In this document: positions 1-9,552 of the stretch, in pieces
Position numbering within the stretch: position 1 is the first letter of the stretch
How the letters are laid out: each line of letters starts with the position of its first letter
Source: Marinobacterium marinum
Lineage (GTDB): Bacteria > Pseudomonadota > Gammaproteobacteria > Pseudomonadales > Balneatricaceae
Assembly: GCF_013868415.1 (NCBI RefSeq)
Contig: NZ_JACEMT010000033.1
Coordinates: 124,001-188,000, forward strand
Length of the DNA: 64,000 nt
Reading direction: 5' to 3'
The notes under the pieces: model-generated
Database searches by the model: none
What the model was told of the DNA's origin: nothing
The model's input: only the letters and a program-made list of their open reading frames with translations
Program-made: the position numbers and the translations under genes

Positions 1-224
1 CCGTACAATCTCCCGACGGCGCAGCCAGGGTAGCCGACAAGATCCTGAAATGTCTGAACACTCCGGTTCAACGCGGCCAGCTGTTGCTGCAGGTATCGGC
101 ATCCATTGGTATCGCATTGTACCCGGAAGACGGCACCAGCTCCGATGCCCTGCTGACCTGTGCCGATGACGCCATGTACCGGGCCAAAGCCAACGGCAAA
201 AACTGCTGGTACAGAATAGGCTGA
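1..224 (+). CDS. Diguanylate cyclase GGDEF domain, C-terminal end (partial)
   Basis: This is the 3' end of a gene that begins left of the window; the reading frame starts at base 3 and stops at TGA 222-224. The translated tail contains [13 protein letters not shown] and a later [14 protein letters not shown], the closing signature of GGDEF domains that make cyclic di-GMP. The catalytic GGDEF loop lies outside the window, so activity cannot be judged. A perfect 9-bp inverted repeat follows the stop, and the next gene is convergent. Confidence 0.85.
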   Translation, partial: VQSPDGAARVADKILKCLNTPVQRGQLLLQVSASIGIALYPEDGTSSDALLTCADDAMYRAKANGKNCWYRIG

Positions 225-252
225 GGCCGCTCGATCAACAATTGAGCGGCCT
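224..252 (+). terminator. Intrinsic terminator-like hairpin after the GGDEF gene
   Basis: AGGCCGCTC and GAGCGGCCT form a perfect 9-bp stem around an 11-base loop, beginning on the last base of the GGDEF stop codon. Only two Ts follow on the + strand, so it is a weak or bidirectional terminator between two convergent genes. Confidence 0.5.
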
Positions 253-265
253 TCAACACCTCGGC

Positions 266-1927
266 CTAAACCTTGAATTTCTCGACGGCATGTTTCAGCT
301 GCTCGGACAGCGCGGCAATTTCCTGGCTGGTCGCGGCCACATTATCGGCAGCCTGAGCAGTTTCGTCCGCCGCCATGTTGATCCGGTTCAGGTTCTGGTT
401 CATCTCTTCCGCCACCGAGCTCTGCTCTTCGGCCGCACTGGCAATCTGCGTGTTCATATCATTCACCTTCAAAATATGCGAGATGATTTCTTCCAGTGCA
501 TCATTGGCATGCGCAGACTTGTTGACGCCTTCCACTGCCTGCTCCTGCCCTTTGACCATCACTTCCGCCGCACGCGCCGCGGCGTCCTGCAGATGGGTAA
601 TCATCCCCTGAATTTCAGAGGTTGAGCTCTGGGTCCGACCGGCCAGTGTACGCACCTCATCCGCTACCACTGAAAACCCCCGTCCCTGGTCACCGGCACG
701 GGCCGCTTCAATAGCGGCATTCAACGCCAGCAGGTTGGTCTGTTCAGCCACGTCACGAATCACATCCACGACGCGGCCAATATCCTGCGCATCCGCCGCC
801 AGGTCGGCAATGACCTGAGCCGCCGATTGCACCTCGGATGCCAATCGGTTCATGCCATTCACGCTGTCGGTCACCACCTGCTGTCCATTGTGGGCAGACG
901 TATCCGCCGACGATGCACTGTCGGCTGCCGCCACGGTACTTCTGGCCACATCGTGTACGGTCGCGTTCATTTCATACATGGCGGTTGCAACCAGGTCCGT
1001 CTCCGCCTTCTGCGCCTGAATCCCTTGGCGAGATTGCTCTGCCAACACCGCCCCTTGGCGCGCCTGGTCACCCAATGCCTGTCCGACCTGGCCAATTTCT
1101 CGCGCCAGGTCAGCCAGACTGTTGCGCGTCTGGATAAAGCGCTGCGTGATCAATCCCACTTCATCGGATGCCGATGCATGTGGCAGCACCTGCTCTCTGA
1201 AATCCCCTGCCGCCATGGCATCCGCCAATACCCGAAGGTTGCTCAGGGCACGGTTAAGGCGTCGAATGACATAGAAAGCGAAGCCGCCTGCCAGCAACAA
1301 CCCTACCAGACCGACCAGTATCAACTGGGTCACCAGCAGCGTCGACATGCGATCCATGTCTGCACGCGCCTCACGCGCGCCCCGTAGCTTGCGATCACTA
1401 AGCGCCGCACGAGCCAAGTCGGTTTCAAAGTAGATCGGGTTCACGACACTCAGGATGTGCCCGTTCGCTTGTGAAAAGTTCTGCCGTTCAATCAGTCTCA
1501 CGGTCGGGTTAACCCCTTCCGCGAAAAAGCGTTCGAAGCGGCCTTTGAATTCCGCCGCCAAACGACTGGCTTCTTTGCCGTGATGCACAGACTCGAACTC
1601 ACGCCACAACTCCCTGACTTGCGCCTCGCGCTCACGGATACGCGTCAGGTGCTGAGCGGTTGGGTGATCATGGGTGCTGACAAACCGACCGGCTGGGTCA
1701 TGCTGGATGCTGAGTAACAGCTGTGCACGTACCTCTTCCAGCATTCCGCCAATACGTTCAACCTGATACAGAGGCACCATGCGACGATCAAAATTGTCAT
1801 CAAACTGGAAAGCCTCATACCTGAAGCCGTAAATGGCAAAACTGCCCAAGACAACAACAATGATCAGGAATAACAACACCAACAGCTTGAGCAAATTCCC
1901 GAGAGAACGAAACGGACTGACGCGCAT
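266..1927 (-). CDS. Methyl-accepting chemotaxis protein (4-helix-bundle type)
   Basis: Inner-membrane chemoreceptor that would signal to CheA/CheW. The start at 1927 (MRVSPFRS) is chosen because GGAGG lies 5 bases upstream; an in-frame ATG further upstream (to 1972) has no such site. A hydrophobic helix near residues 15-35 is followed by a periplasmic helical region of about 150 residues resembling four-helix-bundle sensors, then a second membrane helix, a HAMP-like stretch and a long coiled-coil signalling domain. The receptor hairpin tip shows [20 protein letters not shown]. The ligand is unknown. It is transcribed alone, convergent with the GGDEF gene. Confidence 0.92.
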   Translation of the reverse strand: MRVSPFRSLGNLLKLLVLLFLIIVVVLGSFAIYGFRYEAFQFDDNFDRRMVPLYQVERIGGMLEEVRAQLLLSIQHDPAGRFVSTHDHPTAQHLTRIREREAQVRELWREFESVHHGKEASRLAAEFKGRFERFFAEGVNPTVRLIERQNFSQANGHILSVVNPIYFETDLARAALSDRKLRGAREARADMDRMSTLLVTQLILVGLVGLLLAGGFAFYVIRRLNRALSNLRVLADAMAAGDFREQVLPHASASDEVGLITQRFIQTRNSLADLAREIGQVGQALGDQARQGAVLAEQSRQGIQAQKAETDLVATAMYEMNATVHDVARSTVAAADSASSADTSAHNGQQVVTDSVNGMNRLASEVQSAAQVIADLAADAQDIGRVVDVIRDVAEQTNLLALNAAIEAARAGDQGRGFSVVADEVRTLAGRTQSSTSEIQGMITHLQDAAARAAEVMVKGQEQAVEGVNKSAHANDALEEIISHILKVNDMNTQIASAAEEQSSVAEEMNQNLNRINMAADETAQAADNVAATSQEIAALSEQLKHAVEKFKV

Positions 1928-2090
1928 AAAAACCTCCAGCATATAAGGCCAGGGCAAGTGAGTGGGGGACATGTATAACGGATGATTCTATATTATGTCG
2001 CTCAGTACTAACAGTATTGTCATTAAGACATGCAGACTCGGCGTACATGCCGGGCGGGCTCCGGCAGGTCGAACCAAGCGACTCGGCAGG

Positions 2091-2116
2091 AAACGCCCGT
2101 CCATTGCAGACGGGCG
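2091..2116 (-). terminator. Terminator-like hairpin downstream of the BCCT gene
   Basis: CGCCCGTC and GACGGGCG form a perfect 8-bp stem with a 7-base loop (2094-2116), 23 bases beyond the stop of the BCCT gene. Read on the minus strand the stem is followed by only three Ts, so termination strength is uncertain. Confidence 0.5.
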
Positions 2117-2139
2117 GGCATCCAGGATGCTATGGGAGG

Positions 2140-3873
2140 TCAGGACATATCCGTGACCTCCTGCTCAATCAACTTGCGTATGCGATCCTCATTATCGATA
2201 AACTGCTCACTATCCTTGCGTAGTGATTTGAGCAAACCGAACATCATTGCCAGCAGCACGAACGTAAACGGTAACGCCCCGGCGATAGACGCCGCCTGCA
2301 GAGAGCGCAGCGCCAAGTCTCCCCCCAACAGCAGGATAATCAGCGTAACAGCCCCCAGGGCCATCCCCCAGATAATCCGCTGCTGCACGGGGGGCCGCTC
2401 GCCAAACGCCAACAGCCTGCCCAGCACCAATGTGCCCGAGTCGGCCGAGGTGACAAAGAAAATTACCACGACCAACAGGGCCGCCAGTTTTGCAACAGTT
2501 GCCACCAGGCCGGGCGTCAGCACATCAAAAGCGCTAAACAGCGTACCGGCATAGTCTCCATCACGGATGGCCGCATTGTAGATACTCATGTCGGCACCAT
2601 AGAGTGCTTCGTAAATACCAGCGGAGCCGATCACTCCAAACCACACCAGCGCCATCACTGAGGGTATGACAATGACCCCGAACATGAATTCGCGGATTGT
2701 ACGTCCACGCGAAATACGCGCAATGAACATGCCTACAAAAGCGGACCAGGCAATCCACCAGCCCCAGTAAAAAATGGTCCAACTCCCCTGCCACAGCCTC
2801 GCCTCTTCACTGCGAGCAGTCCACAAGGTGAGTGAGATGCCCTCGGTCAGGTAATCACCCAGCGCCGTAATCGAACTGGCAATCAGATAGTTGGTATTGG
2901 AGGACAGCAGAAAATAGCTCAACAGCAGCACACAGAACCAGGTATTCAACGTCGACAGGCGCTTGATACCCCGTGCCACACCACTGGTTGCCGAAAGGGT
3001 TGCCACAACGGTAATCAACAAGATCGACACCACTGTCACCGTTTGGGACGTTTCTTGCAAAATCCCGAGTGACACCAGTCCGGAGCCGATCTGGTTGACC
3101 CCCAGACCCAGAGTGGTTGCAATACCAAAGATGGTGCCAAATACCGCCAAAATATCCACGGTATGCCCGATCGGGCCATAAATGCGTCTGCCGATCAGCG
3201 GGTAAAGCGCAGAGCGCATGGCAAGCGGCAACCCCTTGCGGAAAGCAAAGTACGCCAGTGACAAGCCCACCACACCATACATGGCCCAGGCAATAGTACC
3301 CCAGTGGAAGATGGTCAGCTTGATCCCACCGGTCGCAGCTTCCGCTACCAGGCTACTCGGAGCAGGAAAACCGGCATCACCGGGCAGCAAGCCCGCATCC
3401 AGCGCCGCTTGCTTGGCAGCGAAGAAGTCGGCAACAGCCGCTTTCACCTCGTTGCTCAGAAAAGGGTTGCCGCCACTCCAGTTACTGGCAAAGTGGATCA
3501 TCGGCTCGGACATGGAAAAAAACAGCATCCCGGCCCCGGTACCGCAGCCGAACAGCATTGAAAACCAGGCAAAGTTGCTGAATTCCGGGCGATCGCCATC
3601 TCGTCCCAGTCGGATCTTGCCAACACGCGAGAACATTAAATACAGGCAGACCACAAAGGCCATAAACATCACAATGATGTAATACCACCCCAGTGTGTTT
3701 TCAATCCAGGCCTTGATGCCCAAAAACTGTTCACTGGCGGTTTTTCCAAGCAGTACCGCATACAGGATGAAGACGACCGTCATAACGATTGCGGTTATGC
3801 CCAGCGTCGAATTCAAGCCCTTGAGTACACCACGTTGTTCAATCAGAGTTTCCAGCTCTTCCTTCGGAAGCAT
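2140..3873 (-). CDS. BCCT-family betaine/choline/carnitine-type transporter
   Basis: 577-residue secondary transporter with about twelve hydrophobic segments, in the range of the BCCT family, which moves quaternary-ammonium osmolytes using Na+ or H+ gradients. The family region is seen as FGCGTGAGMLFFSMSEPM in the first third. An insert rich in Ala and Asp after FLSNEVKAAVADFF precedes the next helix. The ATG has AGAGGG 5 bases upstream. A TATAAT hexamer on the minus strand at 3919-3924 is a possible -10 element, but I see no good -35. The substrate cannot be named from sequence; osmoprotection fits a marine organism. Confidence 0.9.
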   Translation of the reverse strand: MLPKEELETLIEQRGVLKGLNSTLGITAIVMTVVFILYAVLLGKTASEQFLGIKAWIENTLGWYYIIVMFMAFVVCLYLMFSRVGKIRLGRDGDRPEFSNFAWFSMLFGCGTGAGMLFFSMSEPMIHFASNWSGGNPFLSNEVKAAVADFFAAKQAALDAGLLPGDAGFPAPSSLVAEAATGGIKLTIFHWGTIAWAMYGVVGLSLAYFAFRKGLPLAMRSALYPLIGRRIYGPIGHTVDILAVFGTIFGIATTLGLGVNQIGSGLVSLGILQETSQTVTVVSILLITVVATLSATSGVARGIKRLSTLNTWFCVLLLSYFLLSSNTNYLIASSITALGDYLTEGISLTLWTARSEEARLWQGSWTIFYWGWWIAWSAFVGMFIARISRGRTIREFMFGVIVIPSVMALVWFGVIGSAGIYEALYGADMSIYNAAIRDGDYAGTLFSAFDVLTPGLVATVAKLAALLVVVIFFVTSADSGTLVLGRLLAFGERPPVQQRIIWGMALGAVTLIILLLGGDLALRSLQAASIAGALPFTFVLLAMMFGLLKSLRKDSEQFIDNEDRIRKLIEQEVTDMS

Positions 3874-4070
3874 TACAACCCTCTTGTCGTCGATGAATAT
3901 TTTCTATTAGAACTCCTCATTATATAGAAAAGTTACTATAATTGCCGCCCGCATCATTTTCATGGCCCGCCATGACATCTCTGCCAGGGCAGCGCAACAG
4001 GGTGCATGAAATCGGGAAAAGCGCGTGAAGTTGTTATACTGACGGCCGCCAGCAGCCAAAACGAGTACAT

Positions 4071-4565
4071 ATGTCGGACTACAAGTGGTATGTCGTGCAG
4101 TCAAAGCCGGGACAGACAGACAAGGCTGCACAGGAGTTATGCAACCAGGGGTTTGAGGTATTTCTGCCGCTGGTCAGAACCGTCAAATTGCAGCGTGGCA
4201 AGCGTATTGAACTGACAGAGCCACTGTTCGCCGGCTATCTGTTTATTGAGCTGTCCGAACTGAGCAGTAACTGGCGTCCCATACGCTCAACGCGAGGAGT
4301 CGCCCGCATCATCAGCTTTGGTAATCAGCCTGCGGTTGTTCCCGATGGTGTTATTGAGCAGTTGCGAGACAACCTCAGACACCAGGCCGAATTGCAGGCC
4401 ATGGAACCCAACCAGACGGTGCGCATTACCGAAGGCCCCTTCGCCAACCTGAACGCCGTCTTTACCGAGTTTGATGGCGAGAAACGTGCCTTTCTGATGC
4501 TGGAGCTGCTGGGGCAATGGCAGCGGCTGTCCCTGCCCCTGAGCGCCCTCAAAAAAGCCGATTGA
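4071..4565 (+). CDS. rfaH: Transcription antitermination factor RfaH
   Basis: 164-residue NusG paralogue. The N-terminal NGN domain begins KWYVVQSKPGQTDKAAQEL and continues through EVFLPL and LFAGYLFIEL, as in RfaH. The C-terminal KOW-like part (about residues 110-160, EGPFANLNAVFTEFDGEKRA) completes the usual RfaH length. RfaH binds RNA polymerase at ops-containing leaders and promotes readthrough of long surface-polysaccharide or secretion operons. It stands alone between the BCCT gene (divergent) and yaeQ (convergent, one-base gap). NusG itself is less likely, because nusG normally sits with secE and rpl genes and this sequence matches RfaH better. Confidence 0.88.
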   Translation: MSDYKWYVVQSKPGQTDKAAQELCNQGFEVFLPLVRTVKLQRGKRIELTEPLFAGYLFIELSELSSNWRPIRSTRGVARIISFGNQPAVVPDGVIEQLRDNLRHQAELQAMEPNQTVRITEGPFANLNAVFTEFDGEKRAFLMLELLGQWQRLSLPLSALKKAD

Positions 4566-4566
4566 T

Positions 4567-5115
4567 TCAGGCCGATGGCCACAGCGACTGTGGCTCAATC
4601 ATCAGCGAATGCTCCTGATCGGAAACCCAGACCTGCCCGTCTTCAATCGTGCACTGAAAATGCATGCCACGTTGCACCAGGTCTGCCAGCTGGCGGCTTT
4701 GATCAGCAGGCACCCGCCACAGTTGCAGGTTGTCGAAGCGGTGTAACTGCCCCTTAACGCCTTCCCACCAAGGCGTCACGGCCTGTTCGGACCCGTACGC
4801 AATAACCAGAACCTGTCGAGCACGGTTACAAGCCTTGCGAATACGCTTCTCACTTGGCAAGCCGACATCAATCCAGATTTCGATATCGCCGGCGTAATCC
4901 TTTAGCCACAGGTCCGGCTCATCGTCCGCACATAACCCGCGCGTGAACTCAAGACGCTCGTCCGCCCTGAGCATAAAAGCCAGCAGGCGCATCATTAGCC
5001 GCTCTTCCGTTTCGGAGGGGTGCTGTGCCAGCGTATGGCTGTAGTCGGCATAATGGTGCCGGTCCATATCAGCCAGTTGTACATGCACTTTGTGAACTGT
5101 TGCGTTTTGAGCCAT
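4567..5115 (-). CDS. yaeQ: YaeQ family protein
   Basis: 182 residues starting MAQNATVHKV, the usual YaeQ length; the reading frame extends upstream to 5370, but that part overlaps the DUF1285 gene and has no similarity to the family. A GGAAG motif lies just upstream of this ATG. Conserved features include HPSETEERLMMRLLAF, FTRGLCADDEPDLWLKDYAG and IWIDVGLPSEKRIRKAC. YaeQ has a nuclease-like (PD-(D/E)XK) fold. The E. coli protein was once proposed to compensate for RfaH loss, so the convergent rfaH neighbour is noteworthy, but the biochemical role is unsettled. Confidence 0.88.
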   Translation of the reverse strand: MAQNATVHKVHVQLADMDRHHYADYSHTLAQHPSETEERLMMRLLAFMLRADERLEFTRGLCADDEPDLWLKDYAGDIEIWIDVGLPSEKRIRKACNRARQVLVIAYGSEQAVTPWWEGVKGQLHRFDNLQLWRVPADQSRQLADLVQRGMHFQCTIEDGQVWVSDQEHSLMIEPQSLWPSA

Positions 5116-5236
5116 TAGACGCTTCCAAAAGCCTCGAGTGTAAACCCGCTTTCCAGCCAGAACCAGATGCAATGCAGACCCGTATTCAGTCACAACCTCT
5201 TCCGGCTGGCACTCCTGCCAAGCATGCACCCAAGCT

Positions 5237-5794
5237 CTACAGCTCACCCAGACTGAACTGCTCGCCTGCACTGTCAACCACCAGTTCGGTCCTGCCTCCA
5301 TGCTGTACCATTCGGGCCAACTCCACCAACTGGTAGAACAGGTTGCGACCGATGCGTCCCTCCATGCCAAAACGGATCATCAAATATGGCGAGGGCTCAC
5401 GGGTTTCGGGATCCACTGCGACCCGAATCGGGTGCTCGGCATCAGCGCGTACCCGATCACCGGTGGAGGTGGTAAACACCAGCTCGATGCCCCGATCACC
5501 CCTGACATGCTCTACACTGACCACCTGAAAGGGCACATCGTCGACCTGTATACCCACTTTTTCGACCGGCGTCTTCAGAAAATAACGCCCGTCCTCCTTC
5601 CATAGCACACGCGAAAACATGTTAACCATCGCTTCACGCCCGATCGGTGAGCCTTGGTAATACCAGCGTCCATCACGGGCAATCCGCATATCGATATCGC
5701 CACAGAACTCAGGATTCCATTGCTCCAGGGGAGGAATGCCATCCTGTCCCTGCAATTGTTTCCCCAATGCAGCCGGATCAAAATCACCGCTCAT
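5237..5794 (-). CDS. DUF1285 family protein
   Basis: 185 residues starting MSGDFDPAALG; AAGGAG lies 6 bases upstream of this ATG, favouring it over the in-frame codon at 5863. The sequence IDMRIARDGRWYYQGSPIGR followed by a mixed alpha/beta C-terminal half is typical of DUF1285, a conserved proteobacterial family without an established function. No signal peptide or membrane segment is visible, so it should be cytoplasmic. It lies upstream of yaeQ in the same direction with a 121-base gap that shows no other gene. Confidence 0.82.
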   Translation of the reverse strand: MSGDFDPAALGKQLQGQDGIPPLEQWNPEFCGDIDMRIARDGRWYYQGSPIGREAMVNMFSRVLWKEDGRYFLKTPVEKVGIQVDDVPFQVVSVEHVRGDRGIELVFTTSTGDRVRADAEHPIRVAVDPETREPSPYLMIRFGMEGRIGRNLFYQLVELARMVQHGGRTELVVDSAGEQFSLGEL

Positions 5795-5917
5795 TTCAGG
5801 CTCCTTGAATGATTTTCCGCGACCATGAGTAGCCCTCACAATGGCTACAGAAGATTTCATCATGCTCTCAGAATAAATGAATATAATTCACTCATAACAA
5901 AACACCAATGGAACTAG

Positions 5918-6895
5918 ATGGGAATCATCATGAGCGAACCTCTGCAGCAAAAATTTGCCGATCCTCACCGCAGCGTCTGCTTCGTCGGAACCACTCCGCC
6001 CAAGGCCAGCACCGAGGATATGCAGATGCAGGAAATCGCCGACCGCCTGCTGGCCCGTCTGGACACACTTGAATACGATGGCCTGATTGTTTACGACATT
6101 CAAGACGAAAGCAGCCGTATCGATACACCACGCCCCTTTCCCTATGCGGAAACCCGTGACCCACGTGAGTATTCGAAGCTTCTGAGTACCAACAGCCAAC
6201 GCCCCATCATTACTTACAAAAGCGTTGCCCAGCGTGATCGTGCAGATTTTGAACAGTGGCTGGAAGAGGCCTGGGACGAGTATGGCATCCGCCACCTGGT
6301 ACTGGTAGGCAGTCCGTCTTCCGAAGGGGAGATCAAGCTGCCTCTGAATACCGCTTACACGGCCCTGCAAGAGCATAGCAAGCCGTTTCACCTGGGTGGC
6401 GTGACCATTGCCGAGCGTCATGCGACCAAAGGCAACGAGCACCAGCGGCTGATCAACAAGGTTGAAAGTGGCTGCGAGTTTTTTGTCTCTCAAGCCGTAT
6501 ACAACGCCCAGGCGACGATCGACCTGCTAACCTCTTATGCGCGTAGCTGCCGCGAACTCAACGTAACGCCCAAGCGCATCATTCTGACATTTACCCCCTG
6601 TGGCAGCGCAAAAACTCTGGAGTTTATGCAATGGCTGGGCATTTCTGTCCCCGAGGCCACGCGTTACCGTATTCTGGATGCTGAAAATCCCTTGGCCGAG
6701 TCGATTCGAATTTGCCAAAACAACCTGCAACAGATTCTGGACGCTTGTTTGCCGCTGGGGCTGCCGATCGGGCTGAATATCGAAAGCCTGACCAACCGCA
6801 AAGCCGAAATCGACGCCTCCATCCAGCTATATCAGCTGCTGAAAGCAACACTCGACTTGCGCCTGGCCGAACGCAGACTCAATCAGGGTATCTGA
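5918..6895 (+). CDS. Methylenetetrahydrofolate reductase-like protein lacking the catalytic Glu
   Basis: Up to 325 residues with a TIM-barrel pattern of the MetF type: YDGLIVYDIQDE, IRHLVLVGSPSS and the barrel strand GCEFFVSQAVYNAQ, which corresponds to the flavin-binding FFTQ region of MetF. In true MetF the N-terminal strand reads FEFFPP, with the Glu acting in catalysis. Here the equivalent is FVGTTPP, so the Glu is absent. Two in-frame starts, 5918 (GGA 6 bases upstream) and 5930 (GGGA upstream), are equally possible. It is probably a divergent folate- or flavin-binding paralogue rather than the main MetF; no metabolic neighbours help. Confidence 0.75.
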   Translation: MGIIMSEPLQQKFADPHRSVCFVGTTPPKASTEDMQMQEIADRLLARLDTLEYDGLIVYDIQDESSRIDTPRPFPYAETRDPREYSKLLSTNSQRPIITYKSVAQRDRADFEQWLEEAWDEYGIRHLVLVGSPSSEGEIKLPLNTAYTALQEHSKPFHLGGVTIAERHATKGNEHQRLINKVESGCEFFVSQAVYNAQATIDLLTSYARSCRELNVTPKRIILTFTPCGSAKTLEFMQWLGISVPEATRYRILDAENPLAESIRICQNNLQQILDACLPLGLPIGLNIESLTNRKAEIDASIQLYQLLKATLDLRLAERRLNQGI

Positions 6896-6916
6896 GAAAG
6901 TAGCAACGCGCCCGCT

Positions 6917-6943
6917 TGCCCGACAGCAATTAAGCCTCGGGCA
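6917..6943. terminator. Possible terminator hairpin between convergent genes
   Basis: TGCCCGA and TCGGGCA pair across a 13-base loop between the stops of the MetF-like gene and the retropepsin-like gene. There is no T-tract on either strand, so this is only a candidate. Confidence 0.3.
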
Positions 6944-6955
6944 GGTGCCCCGGGT

Positions 6956-7696
6956 CTATGGCGTTGATTCAGCGTTCATCCGGGCCTGCAGCTCCTGCCG
7001 CGTACGTGCCAATTCACGATACCGATCCGCGTGCCAAATGACGACCTGACGCTCCAGATCAATTTCATATTTCAGTTTACCCAGAATATCCATCCCCAAT
7101 AATCCGTCGTAACCCGGGGTAACACTGGGCTCAATAATCAGCAATTCCGACTTGCCCTGATCAACCGGCCCAAATGACAAACCATCCACCGGCATCAGGC
7201 TAGTCGGGATGCGTGCGCCTCCCACCACCTGAGCATGGCCGCCCGGACGAAGTGCGGCGCCCAGGCTTTTGGCCGTCGATTTGTGTAGCAGCGTCCGGGT
7301 GGCTCCCGTATCCACAATCAGATTAACCGTTTTGCGTTTCCCCTGATAACGCAGCTCAACCGGCACCTGTACACTGTTGCCCTTCACCATTGCCCGCTGT
7401 TCCAGACTGGCCATTTCGGCTTCAATAGCCGCCATTTCGCCCAATGTTCCCTTACTGGCCTCAAGGCGCTGCAATACCTGCTCGCGCCGGGCGCGCTCGG
7501 AACGGCTGAGCGTTTGCGACTCTTCCTTGAGCCGGGTCATCTGGTCACGGTATTCGGGCGGTATCTGACTTTGGCGATCAACATAGATCTTACGCCCGTT
7601 GTGATCCACATAATGGTAGATCTCTGCAGACACCGACGTAGTCCATAATGGTGTTGCAACCAAGGCCATCATCGTGACCAGCGTTTTCCTGTTCAT
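6956..7696 (-). CDS. Secreted retropepsin-like aspartic protease with DUF4124-like N-terminus
   Basis: 246 residues. A signal peptide (residues 1 to about 24, ending SVSA) is followed by EIYHYVDHNGRKIYVDR, a DUF4124-type segment, then a charged coiled-coil of about 60 residues. The C-terminal half holds NLIVDTGATRTLLH, the DTG active-site triad of single-domain retropepsin-like proteases, and later GYDGLLGMDIL, the matching structural motif. It should act in the periplasm as a dimer; the substrate is unknown. GAGGAAG precedes the ATG. It lies upstream of nothing obvious; yciH follows upstream with a 21-base gap in the same direction. Confidence 0.8.
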   Translation of the reverse strand: MNRKTLVTMMALVATPLWTTSVSAEIYHYVDHNGRKIYVDRQSQIPPEYRDQMTRLKEESQTLSRSERARREQVLQRLEASKGTLGEMAAIEAEMASLEQRAMVKGNSVQVPVELRYQGKRKTVNLIVDTGATRTLLHKSTAKSLGAALRPGGHAQVVGGARIPTSLMPVDGLSFGPVDQGKSELLIIEPSVTPGYDGLLGMDILGKLKYEIDLERQVVIWHADRYRELARTRQELQARMNAESTP

Positions 7697-7717
7697 CCCT
7701 GCTTCCTCGTATTATTT

Positions 7718-8092
7718 TTAACCGCCGGCCAGCTTGACCGTATAACCGTCTGCTTCCAAAGCGGCTTTAAGAGTGGCGCGATGATCGCCCTGAATTTCAA
7801 TCATGCCGTTTTTCACGGCCCCACCCGTTCCACAACGTTGCTTCAACTTCTTCGCCAAAAGCTTCAGCTCTTTCTCCACCAGGGGGATACCAGTGATCGT
7901 CGTCACACCTTTTCCCTTGCGGCCACTGGTTTCTCGACGAATACGCACAATGCCATCCAAAGCGGCTACACGCTCGGCATCGGCCTGTTCCTCACATCGG
8001 CAAGCATTGACAGCTTCGCCACACGCGGGACAATGCCGCCCGCTTTCTGTCGAATAGACCAAACCACCCAGTTGATCACGTAAACTTGCCAT
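7718..8092 (-). CDS. yciH: YciH/SUI1 (eIF1-like) translation factor
   Basis: 124 residues from ATG 8092; the frame opens one TTG earlier (8101) but the ATG is preferred. An N-terminal CPACGEAVNACRC resembles a small zinc ribbon. The C-terminal half IRRETSGRKGKGVTTITGIP and LKQRCGTGGAVKNGMIEIQG is the SUI1 fold with its GTGG(A)VK signature. The family is related to eIF1; in bacteria YciH is thought to influence initiation-complex fidelity, but it is not essential. The downstream gene, 22 bases on, is the retropepsin-like gene. Confidence 0.9.
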   Translation of the reverse strand: MASLRDQLGGLVYSTESGRHCPACGEAVNACRCEEQADAERVAALDGIVRIRRETSGRKGKGVTTITGIPLVEKELKLLAKKLKQRCGTGGAVKNGMIEIQGDHRATLKAALEADGYTVKLAGG

Positions 8093-8206
8093 ACTACTCA
8101 AACTCTTTGCTGATTCTATCCGTGTATTTTACGACAACCGGTTCTCATGCCCAGCGCTCATCGCCAGCCTCTTCATACCAAACTGGCCAGAGGCCAAGCC
8201 GCCACA

Positions 8207-9517
8207 TCAAAGCCCGACTCCTCCGATTTGCCGAGCCAGATAGGTTGCATAGTTATCCGTCATTCCCGAGATGAAATCGAGTACACGCCGATAGCCCGCA
8301 TATAACGGGTCTCCTGCCTGTGGCGCATGAATACCCATTAAGCACAGCACCTTTTCCGAGCGATAGCCGACACGCCTTTCACTGTGCTGTTCATACACCG
8401 CATCACAAAATGCATCCAGCAACACACCCAGCGTCGTGTAGGCTCCCACTTCCAGCTCGGCTTTGCGGGAATTCGGAAAAACTCGCTCGCGCGCAACTCG
8501 CTTGGCCGTCAAAATTCCTTCTTTCACCATCGGGTCGCCATCCAGCAGCAACTCACCACGATAGCGCCCCGACATGATCGCAGCATAGTGCTGCCGGAAC
8601 ACGGCCACAACCGAGTCCACCATGTTCTCCATCGCCTTGCCACGCAAAGCGGATATCTTGCGCCGGGCTGATGCTTCCGTTGCAAAGATGGCATCATCGA
8701 AGGCCAGATCACCACACAACTGCAACAGGATCGTTTTTACATCTTCAAAATCGAGGATGTGCAACTCGATGGCATCCTCCAAATCAAGAATGGCATAACA
8801 AATGTCATCAGCGGCTTCCAGCAGAAACGCTAATGGATGCCGGCACCAGTGGTTGTCCCCCAGGGCCACCAGCCCCAAATCACGGCCCATCGCATTCAGA
8901 ATTTCGACTTCGGATCTGAAGGCGCTGAACTTGCCTTTGGGCCCGGCCAGCGCCACATCCCAGGGATACTTCAGCAGAGTTCCCAAGGTCGGGAACGTCA
9001 GGCGCAAGCCACCATCAAACAGGTGATTTTCGATTCGGGTAACAACACGAAAGCCCTGAGCGTTGCCTTCAAATGTTTGTAAATCCAGGCGCTCGATCTG
9101 GCTCAGTGGCGCAAGGCGTACATCGTCATCATGACGAATAAACCAGTCACGTATCGCATACTCGCCCGCATGACCAAAAGGAGGGTTACCAATATCGTGT
9201 GCCAGACAGGCCGACTGAACAATTGTGCCAACATCTTGGGGCGTCACCCAGGCCGGCAGCTGATCTGCGATCAATTCTCCTACACGAATGCCGAGGCTGC
9301 GCCCGACACTGCCGACCTCCATGGAATGTGTCAGCCGTGTATGGATATGATCATTCAGAGAGAAAGGGTGTACCTGGGTCTTGCGCCCCAAGCGACGGAA
9401 GGCACTGGAAAAGACTATACGATCATGGTCCTTGTGGAAGTGGCTGCGCCCGACCTCGTCGGGCGTCAGCGACTCATGACCGTAACGATGGGTAGTAAGC
9501 AGTTTCGACCAATCCAT
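8207..9517 (-). CDS. dgt: dGTP triphosphohydrolase-like HD protein
   Basis: 436 residues starting MDWSKLLTTHRYG, with GGAG 7 bases upstream. HD-superfamily metal ligands are visible: RLTHSMEV (His64) and CLAHDIGNPPFGHAGE (His107-Asp108). The enzyme hydrolyses dGTP, or dNTPs in the related class, to the nucleoside and triphosphate, limiting dNTP pools and sometimes protecting against phage. It follows pilE by 35 bases in the same direction and could be co-transcribed with the minor-pilin operon, though no functional link is known. Confidence 0.88.
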   Translation of the reverse strand: MDWSKLLTTHRYGHESLTPDEVGRSHFHKDHDRIVFSSAFRRLGRKTQVHPFSLNDHIHTRLTHSMEVGSVGRSLGIRVGELIADQLPAWVTPQDVGTIVQSACLAHDIGNPPFGHAGEYAIRDWFIRHDDDVRLAPLSQIERLDLQTFEGNAQGFRVVTRIENHLFDGGLRLTFPTLGTLLKYPWDVALAGPKGKFSAFRSEVEILNAMGRDLGLVALGDNHWCRHPLAFLLEAADDICYAILDLEDAIELHILDFEDVKTILLQLCGDLAFDDAIFATEASARRKISALRGKAMENMVDSVVAVFRQHYAAIMSGRYRGELLLDGDPMVKEGILTAKRVARERVFPNSRKAELEVGAYTTLGVLLDAFCDAVYEQHSERRVGYRSEKVLCLMGIHAPQAGDPLYAGYRRVLDFISGMTDNYATYLARQIGGVGL

Positions 9518-9552
9518 CCCTATACTCCGGCCACAACCTTATGAGTCAGCGA

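Noticed and set aside
4567-5370. Longer yaeQ gene starting at 5370
   Set aside because: The extra 85 residues are of low complexity (many Trp/Ser), overlap the DUF1285 gene and lack family similarity.
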